The notes beneath the pieces were generated by a model. The model made no database searches. It saw nothing but the letters and a program-made list of their open reading frames with translations, and was not told where the DNA came from. 64,000 bases of DNA from Gigaspora rosea. Lineage: Eukaryota; Glomeromycota; Glomeromycetes; Diversisporales; Gigasporaceae. A program made the translations under genes and the position numbers. Positions 20,780-32,109 of this stretch are shown piece by piece. The stretch is taken from assembly GCA_003550325.1 (NCBI GenBank), contig QKWP01000245.1:264375-328374 (forward strand), given 5' to 3'. Within the stretch, counting starts at the first letter, position 1, and every line of letters begins with the position of its first letter.

Positions 20780-22915
20780 GGGATCTTTGCTAGGAAAATC
20801 ACCCTTCGACATTTCCGATCGGGCTGATTCGGATAAACTTCAACAAGCATACAGGTTTTTATTTGTATTCAAATTAATGATGCCTGACGAAACTCACGTG
20901 ACCTGACGAACATAATAGTTTCGTCATTTCGTCAGTGACGAAACTATGACGAAACTTATGGTTTCGTCAGGATAAATAGTTTCGTCAAACATCTATAATT
21001 CAAATCATCTTTTGACTTTCTTGTTTCGAAGATTATTTGAAACACCATTGCATCAATAAAGGCAAAATTAATATAAGAACTGCCCTATGAGAAATTATAG
21101 CACGGAATAATACTGAAATACACGGAAAAGTTTGAATACGTGACCACACAAACCTGCACGTAAATATACACGGGACAATGCACGGGAAAGCAAGTTCATG
21201 GCGCGTAAAAGGGCGCGGATTCCGTGCAACGCTGCACGTACTTACGTGCAATTTTATGTGTTTTCTCGTGCATTGTCTCGTGCATATTTACGTGCAGGTA
21301 ACATATAATAGCATATGTCCATACATATATACATAATAACATATATCGTATATGCATTATTTTATTAACTAAATTTTATTATTTTATTAACTAAATTTTA
21401 TAAGTTTTATTAACTAAATTTTGTATTTTATTAAATAACTTAATTATTTAATTATTTTATTAATTAAATTTTATAATACAAATAGTTTAATTTAATAATT
21501 TACATGCGAATAAGAAAATACTTCTAATTACTAAAACTACCGACTTTAAAAATAACCCAGCAACTAATAATATCGAAAAAAAAACAAAGTAATAGTACCA
21601 AAATGAAAGGTTTAAAAAAAAAATCGAAATGACTACTCTAGAAATAACTCCAATAGGGACAACTCCGATTGTGGCAACTCCAATGGCAGTAACTCAAGGG
21701 AGAGGCTAAAATGCAATAATATACAGAGAGATAAAAAATAAAAGAAAAAAATAATAGTAAAAAAAAATAAAGCTGCGATACCACCAAAAATGATGAAAAA
21801 CATACACCAAAAATGATAGTGATTCCAAAAGAGTAGCTTCCAAGGCAATAACTCTAAAGGATGGTTTAAACAATGACAATAACTAAAAAAAATTATATAA
21901 AAATTAATGAGTTGTAAAAAAAAAAAATTATAAAAAAATATAAGATGATAAAAATGATAAGAGTAAAAAAAAAAAAAAAAAGCAATATTTATTTGCTTAC
22001 AAATCAAATGTAATTTGTGCGCGTCAATGCACGGAAATTATTATTGATAAGTGCAAAAAAAAAAAAAAAAAAAAAAACAACAAAATAAATGTTTTTGTGC
22101 GCGTCAATGCACGGAATTTATAATCATTAAGAATCTTAACGATCATCACGTTAATGCACGGAATTATGATCGTTAAGGATCTTAATGATCATCATGTTAG
22201 TACATGAAATTATGATCGTTAAGGATCTTAACAATTGTGACAATTGTGATATCATGCACAAAAATTATGATCGTTAAGAATCTTAACGATTGTGACGATC
22301 ACGATATTAATGCACTGAAATTATGATCGTTAAGGAGTCTTAACGATTGTGATGATCATACATTTTGTACAGAAATGATCGTTAAGAACCTTAACGATTG
22401 TGATGATCGTTACGTCAGTGAACTGAAACTTTCGTTAAGAATCTTAACGATTGTGCACGTCAAAGCACGAAAATTATGATTATGATCGTTAAGAATCTTA
22501 ACGATTATGCATGTCAGTGCACGAAAATTATGATCGTTAAGAATCTTAACGATTGTGCACGTTAGTGCACGAAATTTATGATCGTTAAGAATCTTAACGA
22601 TTGTCACGTTAGTGCACGGAAATTATGTGATCATTAAGATTAATACACGTCAATAAATGGTTATAATACTATGCACGATAGTGCACGAATTTCAATATTT
22701 CGTGTGATAACGTGTATTAAATTTTTTGGATGATTAGTTTCCGTGCAGTTTCCGTGCAGTGATTATGAAACCCGTGCTTACCCGCATACAATTTCGTATT
22801 TTTACATGCATTCCCGTGCATCGAGTTTTCATAGGGCTGGGGTATGTTGTTCTAAATTTGACCGAAATTACCCGATCGGTAAATGTCGAAGGGTGATTTT
22901 CCTAGCAAAGATCCC
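20780..22915. mobile_element. 2.1-kb TIR element packed with internal palindromes
   Basis: The ends GGGATCTTTGCTAGGAAAAT...CACCCTTCGACATTT are inverted copies at 20780 and 22915, about 50 bp with one or two differences. The immediate flanks are both AAAT (20776-20779 and 22916-22919), a likely 4-bp target duplication. Inside are GACGAAAC repeats (about 20885-20995), an inverted pair around CCTGCACGTAAATAT (21152-21188 and 21262-21300), A-rich stretches and the palindrome array listed next. No transposase frame is present; long frames here are low complexity. Confidence 0.85.
22100..22650. repeat. Array of about ten GATCGTTAAGAATCTTAACGAT palindromes
   Basis: The near-palindrome ATCGTTAAGAATCTTAACGA recurs about every 50-60 bp, separated by short segments that themselves end in GTGCACG or CACGTTAGTGCACG. 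The left units are more diverged (AAGGATCTTAA), the right units nearly identical, consistent with array growth at one side. Confidence 0.9.
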
Positions 22916-22978
22916 AAATAGTATTTCCTACGATTACTAATGTTCAAAAAAAACAAATAAAATTACCTTGAATAGCTA

Positions 22979-23310
22979 TGTCTCGTGGAAGACTTCCGTT
23001 GAAAGAAATTCGGTAGTACTTCAAAAAATTACAGAAAGTAGCAAACATGGTCGAACGACGCCTCGCCAAAGTGTAATCACTGTGAATAACTATGTTGATT
23101 TAATTGCCGATTAAAAGAACATTAAACTAAGTGTAAAAGCTTCCAAAAAATGTAGGAAATTCGCTGAATCTCCTCCAAGTTTCTGGTTTACAATGTCATT
23201 AAGTAAATTTAGACGTAGATAGAATATTGGCGAAATTCATTTTTTCAGCTGGAATTCCTTTTACAGCAATAGAAAGCCACTTTGTGGGGAATAATTTATG
23301 GAAATTGCAT
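22979..23310 (+). pseudogene. hAT transposase N-terminal fragment
   Basis: An ATG at about 22979 opens MSRGRLPLKEIR, then a stop, then YFKKLQKVANMVERRLAK. The next bases encode a BED-finger-like KCNHC only after a one-base shift (about 23065). Near 23225-23310 another frame gives FIFSAGIPFTAIESHFVGNNLWKL, which resembles the helical segment before DUF659 in hAT transposases. No catalytic part is present. Confidence 0.6.
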
Positions 23311-23674
23311 AACACTAGCGCATCGACAAAAAAATAATTAATTAAATTAAATTAAATCGGTATACATGCAACGAATAAGAATAAATTACCAACCAGGAAC
23401 GGTAGTTTCGGTTTCAAAATCAGCCACCAATGTTTTAGACTATTTTTTAACCCAATAAAAAATGTATAAAAATTGTTTAACCCGTTTTTTTTTACCATCC
23501 CTACTATATAAGTATGATCAATATCATAATTTTACTATACACATGAGTATGACAATAAATTGTAATCCTACTCGACACATTCATATATTATACTATTAGG
23601 TAGTAATCTTGTACGTTCGTACTTGCCATACATTTCATACCAATACGTATGTATGTACGAATGCCATTTTTTTG

Positions 23675-24850
23675 AACATGGCAAAAATATTAGAAAATAA
23701 CCTGAAAAAGCTATTTCCGATGAACGTATTAATTATATCGAATATAATAAATTTTGCAGAGATTTTGAAAAGGTTTTTAAATGTGAGTGGAGAGACTGTG
23801 AATTAGCGGTTGCGCTTAAGTGTCTTAAAGTTGATAAAAGCATAGATGAAAAAATCTCTAAAGATTCTTTCAACGAGGTATTGTTTGCTATATTAAACTT
23901 GAATTGCATCCTACAACAAAATAGTAGTTTTTTAAAATTTAGATTTCGCGATAAGTTTCTTATTATCCAGCATTCTATGGAGTGATGAAAGGTAAACAAG
24001 TAGTTTATAATCTTTGAAGATATCAAAAATAATATGCTACCAAAAAAATATTTGCCAAATTGAATGTATATGGCTTTACAATATGCTAATGAAGAACTAG
24101 AATACCTAATGGAAAGTTTTACGAGATTATAATGGACAGATAAAACATGCATAGGTAAGGAAATGGTATTTAAATAAAACATTGACATTGAATAATTATG
24201 ATGGATTAGATGAAGAATTTTTGGCGGAACTAAATAAATCATATGAAGAATTTTTTGCAGAATTAAATAAATCATTAGAAATTGAACAAGGTAATGAAAA
24301 ATCATTGAAAGTTGGAACATCTCATAGACGCTCTGGCTTTTATTTTTTATATGATAATAATATGATTCGTAGAGATCTAGTTAGTACTATGTATATTTAC
24401 TATATTCACTGGAGTTTGTATTTATTAATTTACTAATACGTACTTTTAATCATTATGTTTTAATAACTTAGCATTCGAAAATACATCTTAATTCATTAAA
24501 GATTGCAATTTTGGATTATCAAAGTAGATGAATGAAAGCCTATGACTTAAAACTCAATCATTCGTGAAATGCCGCCATGTATCGATGATAATGAATCCGA
24601 CGTCTATAACTTTAGGCTAAAATTCAAGTGGAAGACCTCAATTCCAAAAGTTTGTGTCAAAAATGGCACTCTACTTCTATATTTGCAATAAAATAGAGAA
24701 AACCCTATAGAAAGTACACTATTTCAATATATCGAAATCTGCAAAAAAAATGTTGGGACAACTATCCTGCAAATCGTCCAGCAATAAGAATAATTCTCAA
24801 CGTTTAGTAAAACTTTGAGATGACATAATTCTATCGAAAGATTATCCGAG
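23675..24850 (+). pseudogene. TKL-type protein kinase, decayed
   Basis: Blocks in order: ISDERINYIEYNKF and ELAVALKCLK with the ATP-lysine (about 23715-23840); an exon-2-like remnant (about 23945-24000); YMALQYANEELEYLM (about 24066-24110); YDNNMIRRDL as the catalytic loop (about 24350-24380); IAILDY in place of IADFG (about 24505); and ECKKCWDNYPANRPAIRIIL-like C-lobe sequence (about 24740-24810). The glycine loop is gone (FCRDFEKVF). Between blocks there are stops, shifts and an in-frame duplication of a 12-residue unit (EEFLAELNKS-Y, about 24205-24280). Closest in this window to the kinase of the NACHT gene at 2164-5732. Confidence 0.75.
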
Positions 24851-25862
24851 AACCACGAAATTTTCTCAAGTCATCAATCAAGACAATATAAATGCACTTA
24901 TAAATTCGTGCGAAATTACGATCCCTGCTTTATTTAATTGATAATATAAATTCAAATACATCAATACAGTGCAACAGTGCTCTTGAGAATTTGAGAAAGG
25001 AAGAACACGAATATTTCAGTAACGCAAATTTCTCAAGCTATGGTATTTTGATATTTTCAACATAGATACGTAGATCATGACCAGAATTAAGGTAGAGTTA
25101 GGGTAACGAACTTTGTAATGTTGGCCATTAGTGGAAATAGCAAATTATCATGATTCTTTATTCTTAATAATTCAAAAAAAAATTTTTATTGTAATAATGT
25201 ATTTATTGATTTAAAAAGATATTTATAGTTTAAAAAGATATTTATATTTTAAAAAGATATTGTCTCATATATAATTATCAAATAAAAAATTTCTTAAAAC
25301 GAAACCTATAAAACCAGAGTGCTAATAAGAATGCTGTATCTTAAATTACATAAATTCTAGAAAAGTTCAAGCATTGAATTACAAAAATTGATATTAGAAT
25401 TCAATCAAATAAAAATCACAACATATTAGATAGATATATATACTTAAACTTCATCACATTAGGATTTAAAATCGTAAACATGATAAAAAACATGATAATG
25501 AGAAGAATTAAAACCACATAAATACATCATATTCAAAAAACTACATACACTCAATAGAAATAAGTTATGAAAAGTTTTAAATGACAAATTTAAAAAATAA
25601 CAGTAAAATTCCAGTGAACGTATCATAAAATGATCCACAAAAGTTACTAAACGTGTAGACTTAATTCATGAAAGAAGAAATTTAGCGATTATTCCACACT
25701 AATTTTGATTATTATATAAAGTGCATTTTACGAAAATAAGAAATAAGTAAGACATTAAAAATCAGAAATAAAGATTTATCAATTTACCATAAGAAGAAAA
25801 TTTTACTAACTTGCTACGCCAGTAATAATTCCTATCTAGCTATCTTAATTGCCAAATTTTTA
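24851..25862. other. Intergenic AT-rich DNA
   Basis: A short triplication TTTAAAAAGATATTTATA lies at 25210-25262. Otherwise no gene or mobile element recognised. The right end is the 3' flank of the copine gene. Confidence 0.55.
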
Positions 25863-27457
25863 TTAAGAATTATTTTCTGATATGTATGGCGGTGGTGATG
25901 AAGAGAATAATTCATTATATATATCCGGTTTCTTCAATCTTTTAGGTTCAATATTATGAAACTTCATGTATTCCATAATTTGACCTGGAATTTCTTTTAA
26001 TACAGCTCTAGGCAGATCTACGTTAATCTTATCCCGAATAAAGTCATTAATCCTAACAAAATGAACAATATCTCGAGGGTGCAAGTTATCATCCCATTTA
26101 CGACTTAACAGCTCATCAGCTAATAATGTCATATTACTAAAATTTGCATTTCCTACTCCTACAATTATGATTGAAAGAGGATAAGTAGTAGCATTCATAA
26201 TAGCTTCTATTGTATTGTTTAGATCTGAAATTATACCATCGGTAATAATAAGAAGGATAGCGTACACATTTTTCTGCATTGAAACTAATTTCTTTAAATT
26301 ATTAGAAATTGTTTGTATGATTGGAGAGAAATTTGTAGGACCTGATAAATTAACATTCTGCAAACTATGTTTATAAATATCAATAGCTCTAGAAATTCCT
26401 GTGGCATGAGAAGATTCATCACTAGTTAATAGAAAATTATGAGACACTGTAGAATTTCCATAAAATATTCCACCGAACCCGTATATTGGGATATGATCAT
26501 CTGAATCATATTTTTCTAAAATGGTACCTACTAAATGTATCGCACGTTCATATTCAGAATTATTGGAGTTTATTCCATGAAGATCTATTTCACGATCCAA
26601 ATTTGATGCTGTAAAGTCTACAGCTATGCTTAATTGTATTTCAAGCCCCCCTTCAATATAATCTAAGAATGTTTTTTCCTTTTCCTTTTTATATGACAAT
26701 CGAATTTCACCATGTTTTTCAAAAACAATTCTTTGTAAAGTACCGGAATTTTTTATAAAATCGTCGATCGACCAAATTTTATTATATAATAACTTGGGAT
26801 TTTTTCGTCCATCCTTGAAATATTTGAATCCTATTTTAACATTATCATTAACATTGTTCCATAAGTCATTTTCAGACAAGTACATAGGCTCCCATTCAGG
26901 ATTTTTAGAGTTGCTCGAAGCATTTCGATATACAGAAAATTCGTCTTCTTCTATTATTCGAACAATTTCATAATAAGTTTTCTCTTTTGTGATGAAAGAT
27001 GAAATGGGAATATTATAACAAGATATATGAAACTTATAATTTCTAATGTTTCATTACGTACTTCTCTGGCTGCAATAATGATCTCACCACGTTTTTCTCC
27101 AACACGCCTAGTAAGGTTGCCTTGCATAATTCCTCTTTGTTTACCCAGAATAGAACCTATATCAGTAATTAATTCACCCACAAATTCTTGTGCCTGCCAT
27201 CGTGGATTATCAAATTTATCAACATCAACAACTATTAGTTTAATTCTTTGCAATTCCTCAAAATGATAATCAATAATAAGGGGCGTTGTAAATTTTGGAT
27301 TACTATTGTTTTTTATTATCTCCGTCTTACAATGAGGATATTCGTCCCACACTCCATACGATTTTTGCAAGAATAGGAATACTTGTGGGTCAGATTGTGA
27401 TAAAATATCCAGTGTTGGAATATTTTTTACAGCAATTCTAAGCTCAACTACAGACAT
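25863..27457 (-). CDS. Copine (C2A-C2B-vWA), with one probable frame error
   Basis: Copines are cytosolic proteins that dock on membranes in response to calcium. Start ATG 27457. C2A keeps SDP and DVDKFD acidic calcium loops. The vWA domain begins near residue 270 with the MIDAS motif DFTASN and later TDG; the C-terminus ends PPPYISENNS. Between 27020 and 27050 the frame shifts by one. If one base is missing there, the gene is a single exon of 531 residues, the usual copine length, and the first strands of C2B (FHISCYNIP...KTYYEIVR) are kept. Otherwise a 74-bp GT-AG intron (26984-27057) restores the frame but deletes those strands, giving 506 residues. I favour the missing base. C2B lacks the usual calcium-binding Asp residues (KEKTYYEI where family members have SDP). 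Confidence 0.85.
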
Positions 27458-28750
27458 GTCTTTGCTCGTTCCAAAAAAAGTAGAATAGGATTCAAGATAA
27501 TAAGGTAAAAGCTGGATTAATTGAATGTACAAAGAAAATTTTTTATTTTGTGTTACAGTCTTCTGACCTTAATATGGTTATCTATTACTTTTTGGGCGGA
27601 TGGCTAAGTCCTGTGTACAAATTAATATTAGTGTTAATTTAAGGTAGAGCAGGCATTATATCTCCTCGACATTTTTTATTTTTTTATTAATGCGTACAGT
27701 TTCAATTTATATAAACCAGTATTACTATAAAAAACTTTATTCCACGTGATCTTATTGACGTACGTACAGTACGTACGTTCGTGTTTACGTGGAACAGATT
27801 TGAGTGAAATCTTCCGAATAATCAAGCAAATGACGTAGCAGAAACCTTGGCTGTTTCGCTAAGTATGATTCGATAAGATCCTAAAAAGGATGGTACAAAT
27901 ATGAAGTTAATTATTTAAAAAAAAATAATTCAAAAATTTTTTACGTACGTACGTACAATACGTATGCAGGGGGACAGGTAATAAAGGTAATAACGGATAA
28001 ACCAATAAAATTTATTTTAATCGCCACAAAATAAAGTAGCAATGTGACACGTGGTGGCATAAATCATGCTCTAAATTTCGAATTTCCCGTGATTGGCTTG
28101 AAAAAGCAATTATTGCTTAAACGATCCCGTTTTGGTCACGTTACCAAAAATTTTTTACGGTTCGATCTACATAGGAAAATTATTTGTGCAGTGTGATACA
28201 AACCAAAAAAAAAGAGAAAGGAAGCGTGGCTCGTTATAACCGAGTGTGGCTCGCTAGTATGGCTCGTTATAACCGAGTGTGGCTCGCTAGCATAAGTCAT
28301 AAAAAGATAAAAAATTTAAACCATATAAATAACGCTGTTAAAAACAAAGGTGCATTTTTATTTAATCTACTACAACTGTACGTAAATACATATAAAATCA
28401 ACTCTCTCTATTCCGAATCGCTGGTCTGCGAGGTTTTTATTATGTAAACATTTAAGATAAATTCAGTTCTCAAAAAGTTGTATATAGCCAATCTGAACTT
28501 TATAATAAAATTTACAAATGCTCTAGAGTTTTGCGTTCAGTTTTCACAGAGTTTATTAAGGTTCAGATTAAAGAGGTTCGGATTAGAGAGAGCGTATTAA
28601 TATTACATATCTTGTTATAACAGTTTTTGAACATTTTTCTAATTAATGAATTAACAACAGATTTTTCAAAATAGTGTGCGCGGACTTCATTGTGAATAAC
28701 GCATGATAGGTGTAATTAATTGCATTATTGTTTGTGTTTAATATATAAGA
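27458..28750. promoter_or_regulatory. Divergent intergenic region between copine and kinase genes
   Basis: Shared upstream DNA of a leftward and a rightward gene. It holds two ACGTAC palindrome clusters (27758-27780 and 27941-27967) and a two-copy 33-bp duplication (28227-28293, GTGGCTCGTTATAACCGAGT). No clear TATA box at the expected distance from either ATG. Confidence 0.45.
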
Positions 28751-30027
28751 ATGGCCTTACATCCTTTGGATCAAGAAGATAATTATATAACATGTCATGA
28801 TGGCTTAACGGATCTCGAGGAGATCGGAAAAGGCGGATCCGGCGTCATTTATAAAGCTAAATGGAAGAATCTAAGTAACGATTGTAATAACTCAACGGTT
28901 GCACTTAAATTTATAAAAGACGAAAAAGATAATGAAATATATAAAGAGGTATCATTGTTTTGAATATAAATTTATCATTTCTTTCCGAATTTCTTTACCT
29001 GTTGTAATACTTTTTGTGATCATACGGAGCTAATAGAATCCAGTGATCATTTCCGCTTGTGTATTAATTATAAGAAAAAAAAGATTAATTACCAAGTTGA
29101 ATGAGTCGATTAGCTTTATCGTGAATATAGAATTTTGAAGCCATTCTTTTAAATAATATATTTTTTGCATACATCCACAGGTTCAAAACTACTTAATTAT
29201 ACAAAATTATGGCACTCAAGCGCATCCGAATATCCTTAAATACTATGGTGCGACCAAAGGCAAGGTTTTTAATAAATAAATATAAATATATATATATTGA
29301 ATATTGAAGAACTAATTGATTTTACATGCGTATTTTTAGTGCAGGGAAAACTTTGCTTAATCTTAGAATACGCACATTATAATTTAAGGGAATATTTAAG
29401 AAATAATTCAAATTTAAAATGGTATGATAGAATACATATAGCCAAGGACATAGCATTTGGTCTTAAATTCCTGCATAAAAATAATACCATTCACCGAGAT
29501 CTGGTAAGTTTATTTATATTGATTATTTGCATGTCTTGCGGTTTAATTAAATACTGTATCATATAATTAATTATTTTTAAAAATTTTAGCACACAGAAAA
29601 TATTTTGGTTCATATTGAAAATCGCAAAGCAACAGTTAAAATTGCGGACTTTGGCCGTTCGTCACATTCATCATCGTCCGATTTAGATAATTCAAACTCA
29701 AAATGTTATGGAACCATTGCCTTTATTGAGCCTAAACTTCTAAGATGCCTAGATGGTAATTCATATAATCTCGATAAAAGATCAGACATATATAGTGCAG
29801 GTGTTATTTTTTGGGAAATTTCGAGTGGAAGGCCACCTTTCGAATTTGTGCAACAACATGACCTTATTCTTCGTATTAATGATGGAGCAAGAGAAATTTC
29901 CGAAGAGGGTACACCAACAGAATACATAAGAATTTATGAACTCTGTTGGGATGACGATCCACAAAATCGACCCTCGGCCTTTGAAGCATATGAAATGCTT
30001 AATGTTCTTGAAGGGAGAATATTTTAA
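28751..30027 (+). CDS. TKL-type protein kinase, intact, four exons
   Basis: Exons 28751-28948, 29181-29264, 29345-29503 and 29590-30027, all GT-AG and in phase, give 292 residues. The protein is almost only a kinase domain: glycine loop GKGGSGVIYKA, ATP-lysine VALKFIK, HRDLHTEN (split by the third intron between L and H), DFG, an IEPKLL activation-loop end, SDIYSAGVIFWEISSGRPPF, and NRPSA near the C-terminus. All catalytic residues are present, so phosphotransfer to Ser/Thr or Tyr substrates is expected. Substrate and pathway are unknown. The intron between L and H of HRDLH is at the same codon as in the broken kinases at 4911-4974 and about 48965, supporting common descent. The start is the only ATG in frame upstream of the glycine loop. 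Confidence 0.92.
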
Positions 30028-30099
30028 TAATTTATAATTTCAAAAACTGTATGCATTTTCTTCCGAAAACAATGAGAATATGGCTGTTATGCAAAACCA

Positions 30100-30240
30100 G
30101 GGGTTTCGCACCGGCATTGGTCGAGGCTTCGGTTTCGATTTTCTTCTAAAATGACGAAATGACGAAATTGGCGAAACGTGACGAAACTGGCGAAATTTGG
30201 TAAAAAAACAAAACTGGCAAAATAAATATCGGCAAAACTA
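30100..30240. repeat. GACGAAA/GGCGAAA short repeats
   Basis: Units such as TGACGAAATGACGAAATTGG and CGAAACTGGCGAAA follow one another. The same GACGAAAC word cluster occurs in the 2.1-kb TIR element at 20885-20995. Confidence 0.6.
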
Positions 30241-30683
30241 ATCAATCAATAAGCTGTAAAACCAATAGTAATTTAAAGAATTAAGACTAAATAATTATAC
30301 AAAATACTCTAGCTTTTCTGGAGATCTTATTTATTATGGAATAAGCTTGTATAATAAAATTTTTTTAAATCTGATATAACAAATTAAGAGCAATATTTAT
30401 TTATATGATTGAGCAATAGTTAAAACTATTATATATTGAAAAATTCAAAATTATTAAATTAACCTACTCCTATCTTCATGCTGTAAATCGTTTCCAATAA
30501 AGTTTATGATAAGACGTGGTTCATCTTATTTATTAGCTGTGCTTTTGTTCGTGATCCACCACATTTCCTTTTAGATTAAAACAGAGAAAATTTTCATCTA
30601 AAAATTTTATATATTTTATATATGTTAAATATGAACTGTGCACGCAGATTATCAGCTATCTGCGCATACCCGATATTTTATCA
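30241..30683. other. Intergenic, nothing recognised
   Basis: AT-rich 3' flank of the kinase gene. Confidence 0.5.
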
Positions 30684-31029
30684 TATGGAGTGCTCCGTAT
30701 TAAAAGGGCCCATTTTTACATTTATCTCATTTTGAGATAATCGAGCTTAACCACTTGTTTTGATTTTCGGACTGATCCGGGATTAATTAAATTTCACTAT
30801 TTTGATTGGTTAAAGACGGCATGTGACTATCGGATAATCTCGTGACGTGTTGGCTCTACGCAGCCTCATGTAATTTTTCTTTTTACATTATCTTGATTTT
30901 TTATTATGCAAATCGACTTTCATTAATAATTGAAAAATATCAGTCATGTCAAAATTTACATGAATTTGATAAAAACTCATTTTTCAAAAAATTGTAAAAA
31001 TGGGCCCTTTTAATACGGAGCACTCCATA
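30684..31029. mobile_element. 346-bp MITE, copy 1
   Basis: The ends TATGGAGTGCTCCGTATTAA and the inverted TTAATACGGAGCACTCCATA are nearly perfect for about 37 bp, followed by AAGGGCCCATTTTTACA. A second copy of exactly the same length lies inverted at 60784-61129 and includes the shared middle block GGCTCTACGCAGCCTCATGT (or its complement). Confidence 0.9.
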
Positions 31030-31799
31030 TTCGGGTTGTATTTATTAGATTTTTAAGTTCGATATCTTTTAATTCCATAGTTAGATGTATTGTCACAAGA
31101 CGTGATTTGTGACATTAAAAGATTCAAATTTTCTATTATTCCTTTAATTAAATCGTCTCTTTTTCCAATTTAGCATAATTTTATTACCATTTTATTCAAT
31201 TAACTAGCACATGATCATGTGGTGGCGGCTGCGCCGCAAATTTTAACCAACTAATTATATTTGTAGATGCCATAATGGCATATAACAAAGTTGAGATTAT
31301 TTATTCATAGTCGACTTAAAATTATTAAATTGACTAAGCTGATGTTTAAAAATCAGATTAGCAGTTATACCCAAATCGATTATTCATAGTGTATAATGGA
31401 CTTGTTTTAAGCTAGCCTTACATTTTTATGTTTTGGCCTCGTTTTGCTTGACGGTTTTAAGCTAGACTTACATTTTATGGTTGGCCTCGTTTCATTTGGC
31501 AGTTTTAAGCTATCTTACATTTTATGTTTTGGTTTCTCTTCTCTCGGCAGATTTAAACACTACATTAGTTCTTTGTCCGTGCCTCTGACACTGGAATTTT
31601 TTAAAAAATCATTTCTTACTATAAAAAATTTCTGTTACAAAACTTGCTATTTTGTAATCAAGTATGTTGATTAAGGTTAAATTAGTTCACATCGAAATAG
31701 GACCTCGAGCCATCTATGAACAGCTAACATTTTTAAAAATCTTAATATATTACTGAAAACAGAAAAGATCTACAGAAACATAGTCAAAATAGAGGTCGG
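31030..31799. repeat. Intergenic with a three-copy tandem repeat
   Basis: 31403-31560 holds three imperfect copies of about 58 bp (TTTTAAGCTAG-CTTACATTTTATG-TTGGCCTCGTTT). A 76-codon open frame here (31444-31674) only reads through this repeat. No gene recognised. Confidence 0.55.
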
Positions 31800-32092
31800 A
31801 TACAGCGGAGTGAATTTTGAAAAATTATCTAATTTAATACTTATTAAGATTAGGGTTAGAATTAGGGTCGTTTGAGTTATATTTAAAAGGACCTATTTAT
31901 AAGTAAAATTGCCTTTCCAACATTTTTATTAATGCACCAAAGCAGGTTTAGACTACATTTCTTATATTTTTTTGCATTTTCTTTTTTTTCGCTTGTTTTG
32001 TTTTCTTTGGGATGATCCGGGTCAGTCAAAATTTGTAATTTGATTGGTCAATCATCTGTCGATCATCAAAAATTCACTCCACTTAAGCCTAA
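31800..32092. mobile_element. MITE of about 290 bp
   Basis: GCGGAGTGAATTTTGA near 31808 pairs with TCAAAAATTCACTCCACTTA near 32075. It carries TGATCCGGG and TTTGATTGGTCAATC, subterminal words also found in other MITEs of this window. Confidence 0.65.
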
Positions 32093-32109
32093 CACCAAAA
32101 ATAGGCATT

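Noticed and set aside
21633..22007. Minus-strand 124-codon frame
   Set aside because: A low-complexity Phe/Leu-rich translation of A-runs and AACTCC-type repeats within a TIR element.
22100..22650. Regular palindromic repeats with short spacers, CRISPR-like at first sight
   Set aside because: The spacers are themselves repetitive (GTGCACG words), there are no cas genes, and the array lies inside a eukaryotic TIR element.
26984..27057. A 74-bp intron in the copine gene
   Set aside because: The splice sites are acceptable, but removal deletes the start of C2B that is still recognisable in another frame, and the unspliced length with one base added matches the family. Kept only as the alternative model.
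31444..31674. Plus-strand 76-codon frame
   Set aside because: The peptide repeats because it crosses a three-copy DNA tandem repeat; no domain.
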